Assembly: GCA_025526915.1 (NCBI GenBank)
Contig: JAHLKH010000230.1
Coordinates: 1 to 35,807, forward strand
Reading direction: 5' to 3'
Length of the DNA: 35,807 nucleotides
DNA from: Entophlyctis helioformis
Taxonomy: Eukaryota; Chytridiomycota; Chytridiomycetes; Chytridiales; Chytriomycetaceae
Below, in pieces: positions 9,798 through 19,364 of the stretch. The notes beneath the pieces are model-generated. The model was not told the DNA's origin, ran no database searches, and saw only the letters and a list, made by a program, of their open reading frames with translations. The number at the start of each line of letters is the position of its first letter. Positions within the stretch are counted from its first letter, which is position 1. The translations under genes and the position numbers were made by a program.

Positions 9798-11463
9798 ATG
9801 AACAACCGCAAGACAGCCGGTGCCAGTGCCAGTGCCGGTGCTACTGCCGGCATCACCAACGGTAACGGCAATGGCACCGCGGCGGACAGCCCGGCAGAGT
9901 CGCCTGAGCAGGCCAAGCTGGCAGAGCTGCTCGCCGGACTCAAGGCTCTCGAGGTGTGTGTCCGAGTGTCCGAGTGATGTGTGTGCGCTGGTGTGCAAGA
10001 GCCACTCTGCCCAGTGCATTGTGCATGCCCCGCACAAGCAACACCGTCTGACAGCAGAGACGTCTGCAGGAAAAGGCCGCCGTGTACGACTCGCTCGCCA
10101 AGCAGATCCAGGCACACGAGCAAGTGTGTCTCAAGGACCTCGCCGCACAAGCCAAAGCCGTGCGCTCCTTTATCAAGTCGCAGCAGCGTGCGGCCACTGC
10201 TGCCCGTAAGACGTCAAAGCACGGCGATCGTCCACCAGTAGTAGCAGCAGCATCAGTCGAGTCCGAGTCCAAGCCCATCCCGCAGTCCGCGCTCGACTCG
10301 CTCGACCGCAAACTGCAGGACATGGAGTTCCAGTTCCCCCGCCCGCCGTCGCTGATACTCCGGCTCGCCCTCGGCTCCTGTGCCCCCTTTGCGCTCCGCC
10401 CACTCAAGCTGCGCATCGCCTACAAGCGCGACTACGAGCTGTTCAAGCTCGGCATGACGATCGCGTCCACGGTCGTCATTGCCGCGTGTCTGGCGACCGG
10501 CTCGCGCCTCCTCGACGCCGTCTACGAGTTCCTCATGCTGTACTATTACTGCACCATCACGCTCCGTGAGCATTTACTCGTCGTCAATGGCTCGCGTATC
10601 CGCAAATGGTGGCTCGTGCACCACTACTTTTCCATCATCCTGTCGGGCGTCGTGTTGGTGCGTCGTGTCTCGTATCTCTCCCTCTCTCTCCTGTTGGCAT
10701 GCATGACTGACAACGGGGCGGCAAACCCCCTCCTCCTCCTCCTCCTCTCTCCTATCTCCTCCCGCAACAGATCTGGCCGCCGAGCGACTCGTACACCGCC
10801 TTCCGCCCGCTGTTCCTGTGGTTCTGCGGGTTCCTCTGCGTGCTGCAGGTGCTGCAGTACCGCTACCAGACGTCGCGGCTGTACGCGCTGGTCGCGCTCG
10901 ACAAGGCGCGGCCAATGGACACGGTCATTGGCGACGGCGTCGTCACGGCGCAGCCCGAGCTCTCTCCCGGCGGCAGTGGTGGCGATGACAGTGGCAGCAG
11001 TGGGGGCAGTGGCAGCAGTGGAAATGCAGGTGGCAGTGGAAGGGGCGGGAAGCTGCCAGCGGCGAGACGGTCGGACCACACCAACGTCAGCGTCAACCGC
11101 GCGTTTGGCTTCCTGACGCCGTTTCTGGTCGTCGGGCAGGGCTGGCAGCTGTACATTTCATGGACGCTGTACGAGTTGTATGTTCAGCGTGTGCGGGACG
11201 GCATCGAGTGGCATGTACGTCCTGCTCGTTCCGCTTGTCTGTGTGCAGTGCATGGACTGTTGATGGACTGACTGACCGACTGACGGACGGACGATACCTT
11301 GGCACAGGTGCTGGCTGTCGCGATCCTGTTTGGCGTGCTGGGCTGCGGCAACCTGTTTGTGACGGCACGGACGGTGCTGTCCAAGCGTGCGGGCAGCCTG
11401 GTGCTCAAGGACGCGTCGCCGGCTGCTTCCCAGCCAGCCTTTTCCGGCTTTAAGCGCGACTAG
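9798..11463 (+). CDS. TMEM120-family multi-pass membrane protein
   Basis: Exons 9798..9953, 10070..10657, 10771..11214 and 11308..11463 (447 aa), all introns phase 0 with donors GTGTGT, GTGCGT and GTACGT. Layout matches TMEM120: an N-terminal cytosolic coiled coil (about residues 35-90), an amphipathic linker, then about six helices from residue ~175. Diagnostic stretches are KLRIAYKRDYELFKLGM, YYYCTITLREHLLVVNGSRI, KWWLVHHYFSIILSGV, LQYRYQTSRLYALVALD and FLTPFLVVGQGWQLYISWTL. Known of the family: animal members sit in the ER or inner nuclear membrane, structures show bound coenzyme A in a fold resembling ELOVL elongases, and an ion-channel role for TMEM120A is disputed. The HHY motif in the CoA-pocket region is kept. 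Unusual here: a Gly/Ser-rich insert at about residues 314-344 in a loop. Confidence 0.9.
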
Positions 11464-11657
11464 TCCACGACCGTGGCTTGTCCATGTCCAGCGATGCTTG
11501 CTGCGAGAGATCCGGCCAGATCCAATTCATTGAAAAAGTGGAATAGGGACAAGAGGGAATGACAATGTGATCCGCTCTCCAAAAGCCCGATGAAGAAGTA
11601 TTAGTCACAAAAGAAGGAAAAAGGCGGGAGAAAGGACCCTTTTGGCCAGACCAGTCT

Positions 11658-14140
11658 CTACGGCGCCATGAACGAGTTGGTAAACTTGTGGTGTCCCTCG
11701 TCCAGCTTGATCGACCCGAGCTCCATCTCGTGCAGCGCCTTGCCGGCAGGCACCATCGGGTACACGTGCTCGTGCTTCTCAACAATGGCGTCCAGAATGA
11801 CGGGCTCCTTGGTCGCCAGGAACTCGGCCATCACGTCCGGAAGCTCATCCTTGGTGCGGATGCGCAGGCCCTTGCACCCCATCGACTCGGCAAACTTGAC
11901 AAAGTCGGGGTTGCGCATGACGGTGCCCGAATACCGCTTGTCGTAGAACAGGTCCTGCCATTGCTTGACCTGTGACCACCTCAAGCGTCAGTCTTGAGTG
12001 CAAACCCACAACAGATGGACCCATCCGACAGTCTGGCAGACGGGACCACTCACCATGCCCTGGAAATCGTTATTCAGAATGAGCGCCTTGACGCCAATGT
12101 TGAACTGGCGCGCCGTCATCATCTCCATGCCCGTCATGGAAAACGACGCGTCGCCGTCAATGTCGACGACAATCTTGTCTGGGAAGGCCACCTTGGCGCC
12201 AATGGCCGACGGCAGGCCAAAGCCCATGGTGCCCAGACCGCCAGACGTGATGAACGAGCGCGGCGATCTCCAGCGGTAAAACTGTGCGGCCCACATCTGG
12301 TGCTGGCCGACGCCGGTAGTGATGATGACATTGTCCTTGATGTGCGCCGTCTGCCTGTTGAGCTCCTCCAGGACCTCCTGCGGCTTGAGGGCGGCGCCAG
12401 GCTGAGACGGCACGTAGGTGAAGGGGTACTTTGCCTTCCACTCGGCCAGCTGCTCGAACCATGCAGTGCGCGAGTTGCGCGGGTTGATAAACGGCAGCAT
12501 GTGGGCAATGTTGGCAGCCACGTCGCCCTCGACGGCGACCGTGGCCTCGACGACCTTGTTGATGTTCTTGGGCATGATCTCAAAGTGGAAGATGCCGCCG
12601 CGGTTGGAGAGGGCGGCGCGCTTGGCGGCGGGAGCAAAGCGCTTGAGGTTGCCCGTGACGCGATCGTCGAAGCGAGCGCCAAGCGCCACAATGACGTCGG
12701 CCGACTGCATGGCAAGGTTGGCGTAGGCCGAGCCGTGCATGCCAAGCATGTGCAGCGATTTGGGGTCCATTTCGTCGAATGCACCAAGGCCCTGGAGGGT
12801 CGTGGTGACGGGGATGATGCCGCGATCGGCGAGCTCCTTGAGCACCAGCGGGCCCTGCGGCGTGGCGAGCATGCCCTGGCCGACGTAGAGCAGCGGCTTC
12901 TGGGCCTTGTTGATGGCGTCAGCGGTGCGCATGATGGCGTCCATGGTGGCAGCCGAGGGGTGCATCTGTGCCGAGGGCGAGAGCGGCTTGCGGCCGGGGA
13001 TGGCGGTGCCGATGCCGCCCTTGATGGGACGGGTCAGGGTACCTGCGGTGACGTCCTTGGGCAGATCAACGAGCACAGGGCCAGGACGGCCCGAGGTGGC
13101 AATCTCAAAGGCTTCGTTGATGCGGCGGGGCAGCTCGGAGATGTCCTTGACCATGACGTTCCACTTTGTGCAGGATCTGGAGATGCCGACCACGTCGGCC
13201 TCTTGGAAGGCGTCTGTGCCGATGGCGGTTGTGGGGACCTGGCCGGTGAAGACGACCATGGGGGTGCCGTCGGAGAGGGCATCCTGCATGGGAGTGATGA
13301 CGTTTGTCGCGCCGGGGCCGGACGTGACGAGGACGACGCCGGGCTTTCCACTGTCGCCGGAAGTAGAGAGAGAGAGTCAGTCTCGGGGTCAAGGAGAGGT
13401 TAAGGGGGAGGAGCATATTGATGGCATGCTATGCGATGCTATGAGATGCTATGCGATGCGATGCTCTGTGATGCTATGCGATGCGATGAACCGCACGTGC
13501 AAGACGAGCGATGCACGCACGTGCCAGCGAGACTGATGGATGGCAGATGGATGGCAAGAGACATCAAGGGACAGACAGAGAGACAGCAAGAGAGCAGCAA
13601 GAGAGCAGCAAGAGACGCACGTTGCACGAGCGTAGCCCTCTGCCATGTGGCCGGCACCCTGCTCGTGGCGGGGCAGCACAAAGTCAAAGTAGTCGCTGTT
13701 GTAGATGGCGTCGTAGACGGGCAGGATGGCGCCGCCCGGGTAGCCAAAGACGACCTTGACGCCGTGACGGAGCATCATCTCGTGGAAGATCTCGCCGCCG
13801 GTGAGGCCGACGAGCGACGAGTCGGCGGTGGCCGAGGCCGCATGCGGTCTCGCTGTTGTGGTCGTAGTGGTCGGTGTGGTCGCTGCAGGGGCAGGAGCGT
13901 GTGCGTGTGCGTGGGCATGTGCGTGTGCGTGGGCATGTGCCGGGTCTTGGGCCAGGCGCGGCTTTGTGGCCGTGGCAGCAGCTGAGCAGGCGTGAGACAG
14001 GCGACAGACAGGCGTGAGACAGGCGACAGACAGACGTGAGACAGACGGGGCGTGAGACAATAGACAGACGCACCAGAGGACAAGGGCCGGGTGGCAGGCC
14101 GCAGCAGCACGGCGCGAGCGAGGCGGCGGGTGTGGAGCAT
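11658..14140 (-). CDS. ILV2: Acetolactate synthase catalytic subunit, mitochondrial
   Basis: First step of valine/leucine/isoleucine synthesis (ThDP-dependent condensation of pyruvate). Exons 14140..14074, 13981..13621, 13350..12054 and 11969..11658 (678 aa). Exon 1 encodes [20 protein letters not shown], an Arg-rich amphipathic mitochondrial presequence; the next exon starts with a His-Ala alternation and Thr-rich linker. The enzyme core follows: [20 protein letters not shown], the ThDP-activating Glu in [12 protein letters not shown] (about E129), [27 protein letters not shown], the Mg/ThDP motif from DIDGDASF to NND (about 539-570), and [10 protein letters not shown]. The Pro and Trp positions known in other AHAS enzymes for inhibitor resistance (QVP, KQW) are the common wild-type residues. 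Introns are 92, 270 and 84 nt; the first two are made largely of short repeats. The 3' end faces TMEM120 with a 194-bp gap. Confidence 0.95.
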
Positions 14141-14390
14141 GTCTTGGTGGGTGGAGTGGACAGAGAGAGAGACGGAGAGAGAGAGTTGGTGGGCAGAGAG
14201 AGAGACTTTCGCTGGCACTTGTGGTTGTTCTCCTCGGCGGGGCTGGGGGGAGAGAGAGACGGGTCGGACAGAAAACCGGGGATTCGTTCACGCGGCATTC
14301 AAGCGGCATTCATCCGGTGTGTGTCTGTGGAGTGTCTGTGGGAGTGACTGTTGGCGAGAGGGAGTGACTGTGGGCCACTCTGTATGTGTC

Positions 14391-14463
14391 TGTCCCTCTC
14401 TGTCCCTCTCTGTCCCTCTCTGTCCCTCTCTGTCCCTCTCTGTCCCTCTCTGTCCCTCTGTCC
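14391..14463. repeat. 10-bp tandem array (CTGTCCCTCT)n
   Basis: About seven near-perfect tandem copies of a polypyrimidine 10-mer about 250 bp upstream of the ILV2 start. Mirror-like polypyrimidine tracts of this kind can form triplex DNA; no function is shown. Confidence 0.9.
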
Positions 14464-15143
14464 CTCTTGTCTCTGTCGGTCTGTTCCTCTGGGTATCCAT
14501 CGAGCATCCCTCAAGCAAGCATCCCTCAAGCAAGCATCCCTCAAGCATCTCTCGAGTGAACATGCATCGATCGACTCATCCGACGAGTACTCATTCTCGC
14601 GCCATGCTCTCGCTTGATCACTCACTCGCTCACTCGCTCACATGCCGCAATGCCGCAATGCCGCAATGGCGCAATGCGGCGGCTGCTTCCGCAATGCCGG
14701 CCGCAATCATGACAACGATGACGATGCTGCATGGCCGCAATGCTACCATGCCGCAATGGCGCAATGGTTGGCCCCCTCCCCCTCCCCCCGCACTGCCCAC
14801 ACTCAAAAGCAGCCAGATGCCCCTTCCATCCCTTCCATCCCATCAGTCCCATCGATCCACTTCAGGTGTGTGTCCCTGCTGTCCACCATGTCCACCATGT
14901 CCCACTGCAACGCCTCTGAAGGCGTCGTTGGAAGGCGTCGTTGGAAGGCGTCGACGCGCTGGCCGATGGCGTTTTTTGTGTTGTTGTTTGTGTTGTTTGG
15001 GCCAAACTTGCTGCCCCAAACCGACCGACCGACCGACCAGCCAGCCAGCCAGCCAGCCAGCCGGTCGCGTGAGCATGCCCGCAACTGACCCGCAACTGAC
15101 CCACCACCACCTGACCCGCCGCCACCTGATCAGTCTCGGCAAC

Positions 15144-15148
15144 TATAA
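15144..15148 (+). promoter_or_regulatory. Possible TATA box of the Ecl1-like gene
   Basis: tataa inside aactataaga, about 245 bp upstream of the ATG at 15392 and followed by CT-rich sequence. Position is plausible only if the 5' UTR is about 200 nt. Confidence 0.3.
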
Positions 15149-15391
15149 GACGGCCCTTCCCGCCCATCCACAAACATCGTCGTCGCTCTGTCACGCTCGC
15201 ACGCTCTGCATCCCTCCGCCTGGCAGCACCCTCTCCGTCTAGCAACACCCATCCCTCCAGCAGCACTCTCGCCCTCTCGACGCCTGCCCATCGACGCCTG
15301 CCGCAGTCTCCCACAGCAAACCGCATACCGCAAACAGCCATCCACCGCAAACCACCACAAACCACCACAAACCAACCAACAACCCGCTGCA

Positions 15392-16458
15392 ATGGACTAC
15401 ATGGTCGGCTGGTGCCTCGTCTGCGAAAAGGCCGTTCCCGTGAGTTTGTGCCTCTGCCTACCTGCCTGCCTTCCATGGCCCTACGCCTGCCTTCCCGCCT
15501 GCCTTCCCGCCTGCTCGTCCTCGGCTGCCCTCGGCTGCCCTCCGGGCCTGCAGTGACCAGCCGTGACTCGCCCCCGTTGAGCATCCGCATCACGCGACCA
15601 ATTTCTCCGTCAGCCATTGCTGCGTCCCCCCTTCCGATGTGTCAGCCATTGCGCTGCTGCCCGCCTGGTCGGCCGCCGTGTCGTGTCGTGTGCCTACGCA
15701 TGACCGCGTCTCGTGCCCCGCCCCCCGCTGCTCGTGATCTCCGCTGGCACTGGCGCTGGCCCTTCCGCTCCGTCGCCCCCTCCCTCTCTCCTTCCGCATC
15801 GTTCCTCGCCGTGCTCGTCGTGCTCGATGCTAATCCGTGCCCTGCACACCTCCCTCCTCGACAGGCCAACTACCTCTACTGCTCCCAGGCCTGTCAGTTT
15901 GCCGACTTTGTCGTCGACGATCACCAGCATCATCATCAGCAGCAGCAACAGCAGCAGCAGCAACTGTCGCTCTCCCACTCGAGCACCCACATGAACCTCG
16001 ACAACTCGTGGGTCACGCCTCTCGACGACTCAGAGTCCATCCTCGACTCGCTCGACTACGCCACCTCCTCCACCGCCGGCCGCAGACGCTCGCCGTCCTT
16101 CAACGGCCACCCCGCCGCTGCCCCGTCCGCGTATCAGGGCCTTGCTCCTTACAGCACATCGTCGTCGTCGACCGCGTCCGCGTCCGCACAACGGACTGCA
16201 TCCTACGGATCGCGCGCGGCCAGTGGCTACCTGTCGCCCTCGCCCTCGCCCGACTCGTTCATGTCCGTCCTGTCCGCCGCCGGCCGCTCGCCGCCCTTTG
16301 CACCCATCTCGCCGCCTTCCGACTCGTTCCCCAAACTGCTGCGTCGCGGCCACCGTCACAAGGACCACCGTCGTCGGTCACAGCAGCCGCCTGCCTCGGC
16401 CACCATCACTGGCTTCCCCTCCAATCAACAGCAGCCCCAGCAGCACACGAGTCGCTAG
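15392..16458 (+). CDS. Ecl1-like small zinc-binding protein
   Basis: Exons 15392..15439 and 15865..16458 (213 aa), 425-nt intron with donor GTGAGT and acceptor cgacag. Exon 1 encodes only MDYMVGWCLVCEKAVP; exon 2 continues ANYLYCSQACQFADF. Together they give Cys8-x2-Cys11-x10-Cys22-x3-Cys26, the LYC-S-x-x-C pattern of the fungal Ecl1/life-span regulatory factor family (PF12855). The rest is disordered: His/Gln run, Ser-rich, Pro-Ser blocks and a basic patch HRHKDHRRRSQQ near the C-terminus. Known of the family: fission yeast Ecl1 proteins extend chronological life span and respond to sulfur, zinc or amino-acid starvation. The assignment rests on a short motif, so another treble-clef protein is possible. 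It is divergent from ILV2 and convergent with the 68-aa gene. Confidence 0.65.
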
Positions 16459-16682
16459 GCATCTCTCGCTCTGTCCTGTCCTGTCCTGTCCCGGCCCTCG
16501 TCTCCGTGTCCTGAGATGCAATACCCACCTTCCCCCCGTCACCACGCTTGACGCTCGCTTCCGTCTTTGACGTTTCTTTGTACACATTCCGTCTGCCTTC
16601 GATCCCTTATGCAAGCCTCTCCGGCAATGAATGCTCTAATATTATCGTTGCCCTGTGTAGCTCGCCCTTTATGCAGATGGTG

Positions 16683-17098
16683 TCATTGCCGCTCCTTGTC
16701 CTCTGCGGCCTGCTTGGCCCGCTTCTTGGCCTCGCCCATGGCCAGCATGCCGTCTGTCCCGTGCCCCATTGCGGCCGTCTGCCTGTTAGTCGTCCATGCA
16801 CCCACAAAGCCCCCCTCACTCGCCCATCCATCCACTCACAGTAGCCTGTCTTGATCATGGTGACTTCGAGCAGTGCGCCAACCACCAGGCCGATGCCAAA
16901 GGTGCGCAGATAGAACGACGCCGGCGCTGGCGGCAGTTGCTGTCCATGCCATGCCATGCCATGCCATGCCATGCCACGTCCCCCTCCGCCTGTCAGTCTG
17001 CGTTCTGTTTGTGCTGGGCATAGAGCGGTGCAGCTACAGCTGGCCCTGCTCCTCGCACTCACTGGGATGGGCTTAAAGGGCAGCCGAGCGGATGTCAT
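16683..17098 (-). CDS. 68-residue single-pass membrane protein, three small exons
   Basis: Exons 17098..17063 (36 nt), 16939..16840 (100 nt) and 16753..16683 (71 nt). Donors are GTGAGT twice; acceptors are gacag and gggacag. The product starts MTSARLPFKPIP and has one transmembrane segment, RTFGIGLVVGALLEVTMIKT (about residues 24-43). It then reads GYYGMLAMGEAKKRAKQAAE with a charged helical tail. The acceptor at 16753 was chosen because it alone joins KTGY to YGML in frame with a sensible tail. The size, single helix and basic flanks fit a small mitochondrial inner-membrane or assembly protein, but I do not recognise the family with certainty. It is too finely split to show as a long open frame. 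Intron 1 contains a CCATG repeat. Confidence 0.6.
16944..16976. repeat. (CCATG)n pentanucleotide repeat
   Basis: About six copies inside intron 1 of the 68-residue gene, immediately upstream of the acceptor read on the minus strand. Confidence 0.9.
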
Positions 17099-17258
17099 GG
17101 CCGATATTCCGAATGACGTTGTCACGCAAACCCGAGAAACTGTCCTGCCAAACGCTTCACTACGTCTGGTTCGAAGGGCCAGTTGGTCCGTCTTACCTTG
17201 CTTGCCGCAAGAGTCCGCTCCCGATCGGCACTGCCGCTCGCCTGCACGCCAACCCACA

Positions 17259-17262
17259 TACA

Positions 17263-17320
<58 letters not shown>

Positions 17321-17330
17321 CGCGCGCGCG
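17259..17330. repeat. (CA)n-(CG)n alternating purine-pyrimidine tract
   Basis: A CA run of about 50 nt interrupted by catac, followed directly by a pure CG run of about 12 nt, ending 3 bp before the ATG at 17334. Such alternating tracts are classic Z-DNA formers. It lies in the divergent promoter shared with the 68-aa gene. Confidence 0.95.
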
Positions 17331-17333
17331 ATC

Positions 17334-19285
17334 ATGCCGTACCTGCCCATCCAATGGGTGTCCCTCACATCCTCCATCGCCTGCATCAGTCTGTTCCTGT
17401 ACTATGCCTACTTTCTCGCAGGCCGCATGCTCCCGCTGCTGCAGAAACGCGACGAGCGCATCTACACTCTTCTGATCCTCGTCTGCAACGCGATTGCGCT
17501 CCTGGGTCAGGTCGGCTTCCTCTGTCTCAACCACATTCCGAACCCCGTGCCCCCGGCCGCGTGGCTGGCCCTCGTCAACTGGTGCGCGCTGCTCAAGACG
17601 GGGCTGTTTGTCATGATCCAGCTGTCGGGCGTGTACTACTACGTCGGCATCGCTAATCAGGGCAGTCTGGCGCTGTTTGTGGCGCTCGAAGTCGCTGTCG
17701 TCTTGGTGCATGTCGCGTTGGCCGTGCCCATGTATTGCCAGTACATCGTCTGGACCAATGTCGACGACGCCATCTGGGCTGCTCAAGTGAGTGGCATTGC
17801 GTTGGCTGGATGGGTCGGTCGAGTCTCACCCGCCTGCCTCGCATCGCCTGTTTGGATTCCCGGCTGACCCCATTCACTTTGCTCCCCGACGCCGTCTTCC
17901 TAAAGTGGTTTCACATCACCGGGCCCAGCTGGTTCGTGTTTGTGGCAGTCTATGACATCAGCCAGGGCCTGTACCTCATGTGGCGTCTCAAGTTTGAGCT
18001 CACCGGATTCGCCATCTTCGCCAACCAGCGCGTGTCTGCCAAGATCATCGAGCGCGTCCGTCGAGAAAGCCGCTCGTTCCTCTCGCTCATCCTGCTCATC
18101 ATCGTCTCGGACTCGATTGGCATCTTTGGCCAGTTCTCGGGCATCTACCGCGTGTTTGGCGACGGCCCGACAAAGGTGGTCGTGGGCCGCGCCATGTCCG
18201 AGCTGGGCGGCGTTGGCCATGGCGTGCACATGGTCGCTGCAACGTGGCTGTTCATTCTGCTGTCGCGGCTCGCGGCCATTTACGCGTCGGCCAAGACCGT
18301 CGTCGACTCGCTCGACATGAGCCAAGAGCTCTCCCGCATCAGCCGCGCGTCGGGCAAGTCGCTCGTGCTTCCCAGCAATCTCGTCGCGGCCTCGGCGCCA
18401 GCGGGTGCCGTCAAACGCAGCGTGTTTGGCAGTATCGGCGGCAGTCGCCATATCGGCGCAACGTTGAGCGCCATGGCCGCTTCCCCTGCTTCGCCCGCCG
18501 CTGTCGCGTCCCCCGCCAGCGCAAGTCGCGATCGCATGCATGACCAGCTGCCGCACCAGCCTTACAGCAACCCCGCTCTCCACCTGGCGATCTCGTCCAA
18601 AAAGACACCGCCGTCCTATACACCGCCCGTACGCCGCGGGAGCCTGGACGGCTCGCCTGCACCCATCGACATCAACCGCCGCCGTCGCGACAGCAGCAAC
18701 CTTCGCGACATGGCCGCCCCAACGAGCTCGCCCATAGACTTTTATCCCGCACAGGGTCGCCGCAGCAGTCTGACGGCGAGACCGTCGCCCGTCGATCCGC
18801 CCGTCCCTGCTCCCTATGCGGCACTCTATCCATCCGACGACCACGCGCAGCAACCGCAACCGCAGCAGGCTGCCTGGACACGCTCGCGTCAAAACAGCGT
18901 TGCGTCCAGTTCAAGGGGTCATTACCCGAACCAGATTGTTATGCATGCGGTGCCTGTGACGGCGGCTGGTCTTGGGTCTGCTGCCCCCGCGATGCTGCCG
19001 CTCGCCGGCATGGACGGCAATACCCAGGGTCTTGGTATCCCGCGATCGGGTTCAAGCGGATCCGGCGGTCCGGCATCAGGCATGCGCCGCTCATCATCGT
19101 CTGGATCAGGTGGGCCAGGAGCAGGCGTGCGCCGCTCGTCGTCGGCTGGATCGGGCGGATCGGCCGGCGGCCGAGGCTCACCGCTCGTTGACATGGCACT
19201 GTCGGTGCATATGAAGGCTCTTGACCCTGTGCTGGCCACGCCACAGAACTCGTATGTTCATGACACGGACGAGGCGAGGGATTGA
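17334..19285 (+). CDS. Seven-helix membrane protein with long Ser/Gly-rich tail
   Basis: Exons 17334..17786 and 17906..19285 (610 aa), 119-nt intron with donor GTGAGT and acceptor taaag. Seven hydrophobic segments in the first ~320 residues, among them SSIACISLFLYYAYFLAG, IYTLLILVCNAIALLGQVGF, TGLFVMIQLSGVYYYVG, ALFVALEVAVVLVHVALAV, SWFVFVAVYDISQGLYLMW, FLSLILLIIVSDSIGIFG and AATWLFILLSRLAAIYAS. A ~290-residue cytosolic-type tail follows, with Ser/Arg clusters and three GS-rich RRSSS repeats near the end (about 575-600), good candidates for phosphorylation. The topology is GPCR-like, but I see no diagnostic motif of a named class. The translation start sits directly after a CA/CG tract; no other in-frame ATG precedes TM1. 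Confidence 0.7.
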
Positions 19286-19364
19286 CTCGCCACGCAATAC
19301 ATCATGCTGTTTTACATGAGAATCGGGTGGTTTCGTCTTTTTCACAACACCGCCAGATCTAGGG

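Larger units (their letters stand above)
14141..15391. promoter_or_regulatory. Repeat-rich divergent intergenic region, ILV2 / Ecl1-like gene
   Basis: 1.25 kb with no convincing gene. In order: GAGA-type purine repeats next to ILV2 (14160-14215), a 10-bp CT-rich array (14391-14463), CATCCCTCAAGCAAG repeats (14505-14550), GCAATGCC repeats (about 14640-14770), a C-rich tract (14770-14795), three GGAAGGCGTCGTT-like units (14920-14955), CCGA/CCAG tetranucleotides (15018-15062), then ACCACAAACC-type repeats up to the start codon. Longer frames across it are repeat-derived. Confidence 0.6.

Noticed and set aside
11994..13403. 469-codon open frame antisense to acetolactate synthase
   Set aside because: It mirrors the strongly biased codons of the enzyme on the other strand and shows no domain; typical GC-rich antisense shadow.
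14288..14625. Minus-strand frames rich in DREGQRGTER repeats
   Set aside because: Produced by the 10-bp CTGTCCCTCT array; low-complexity artefact.
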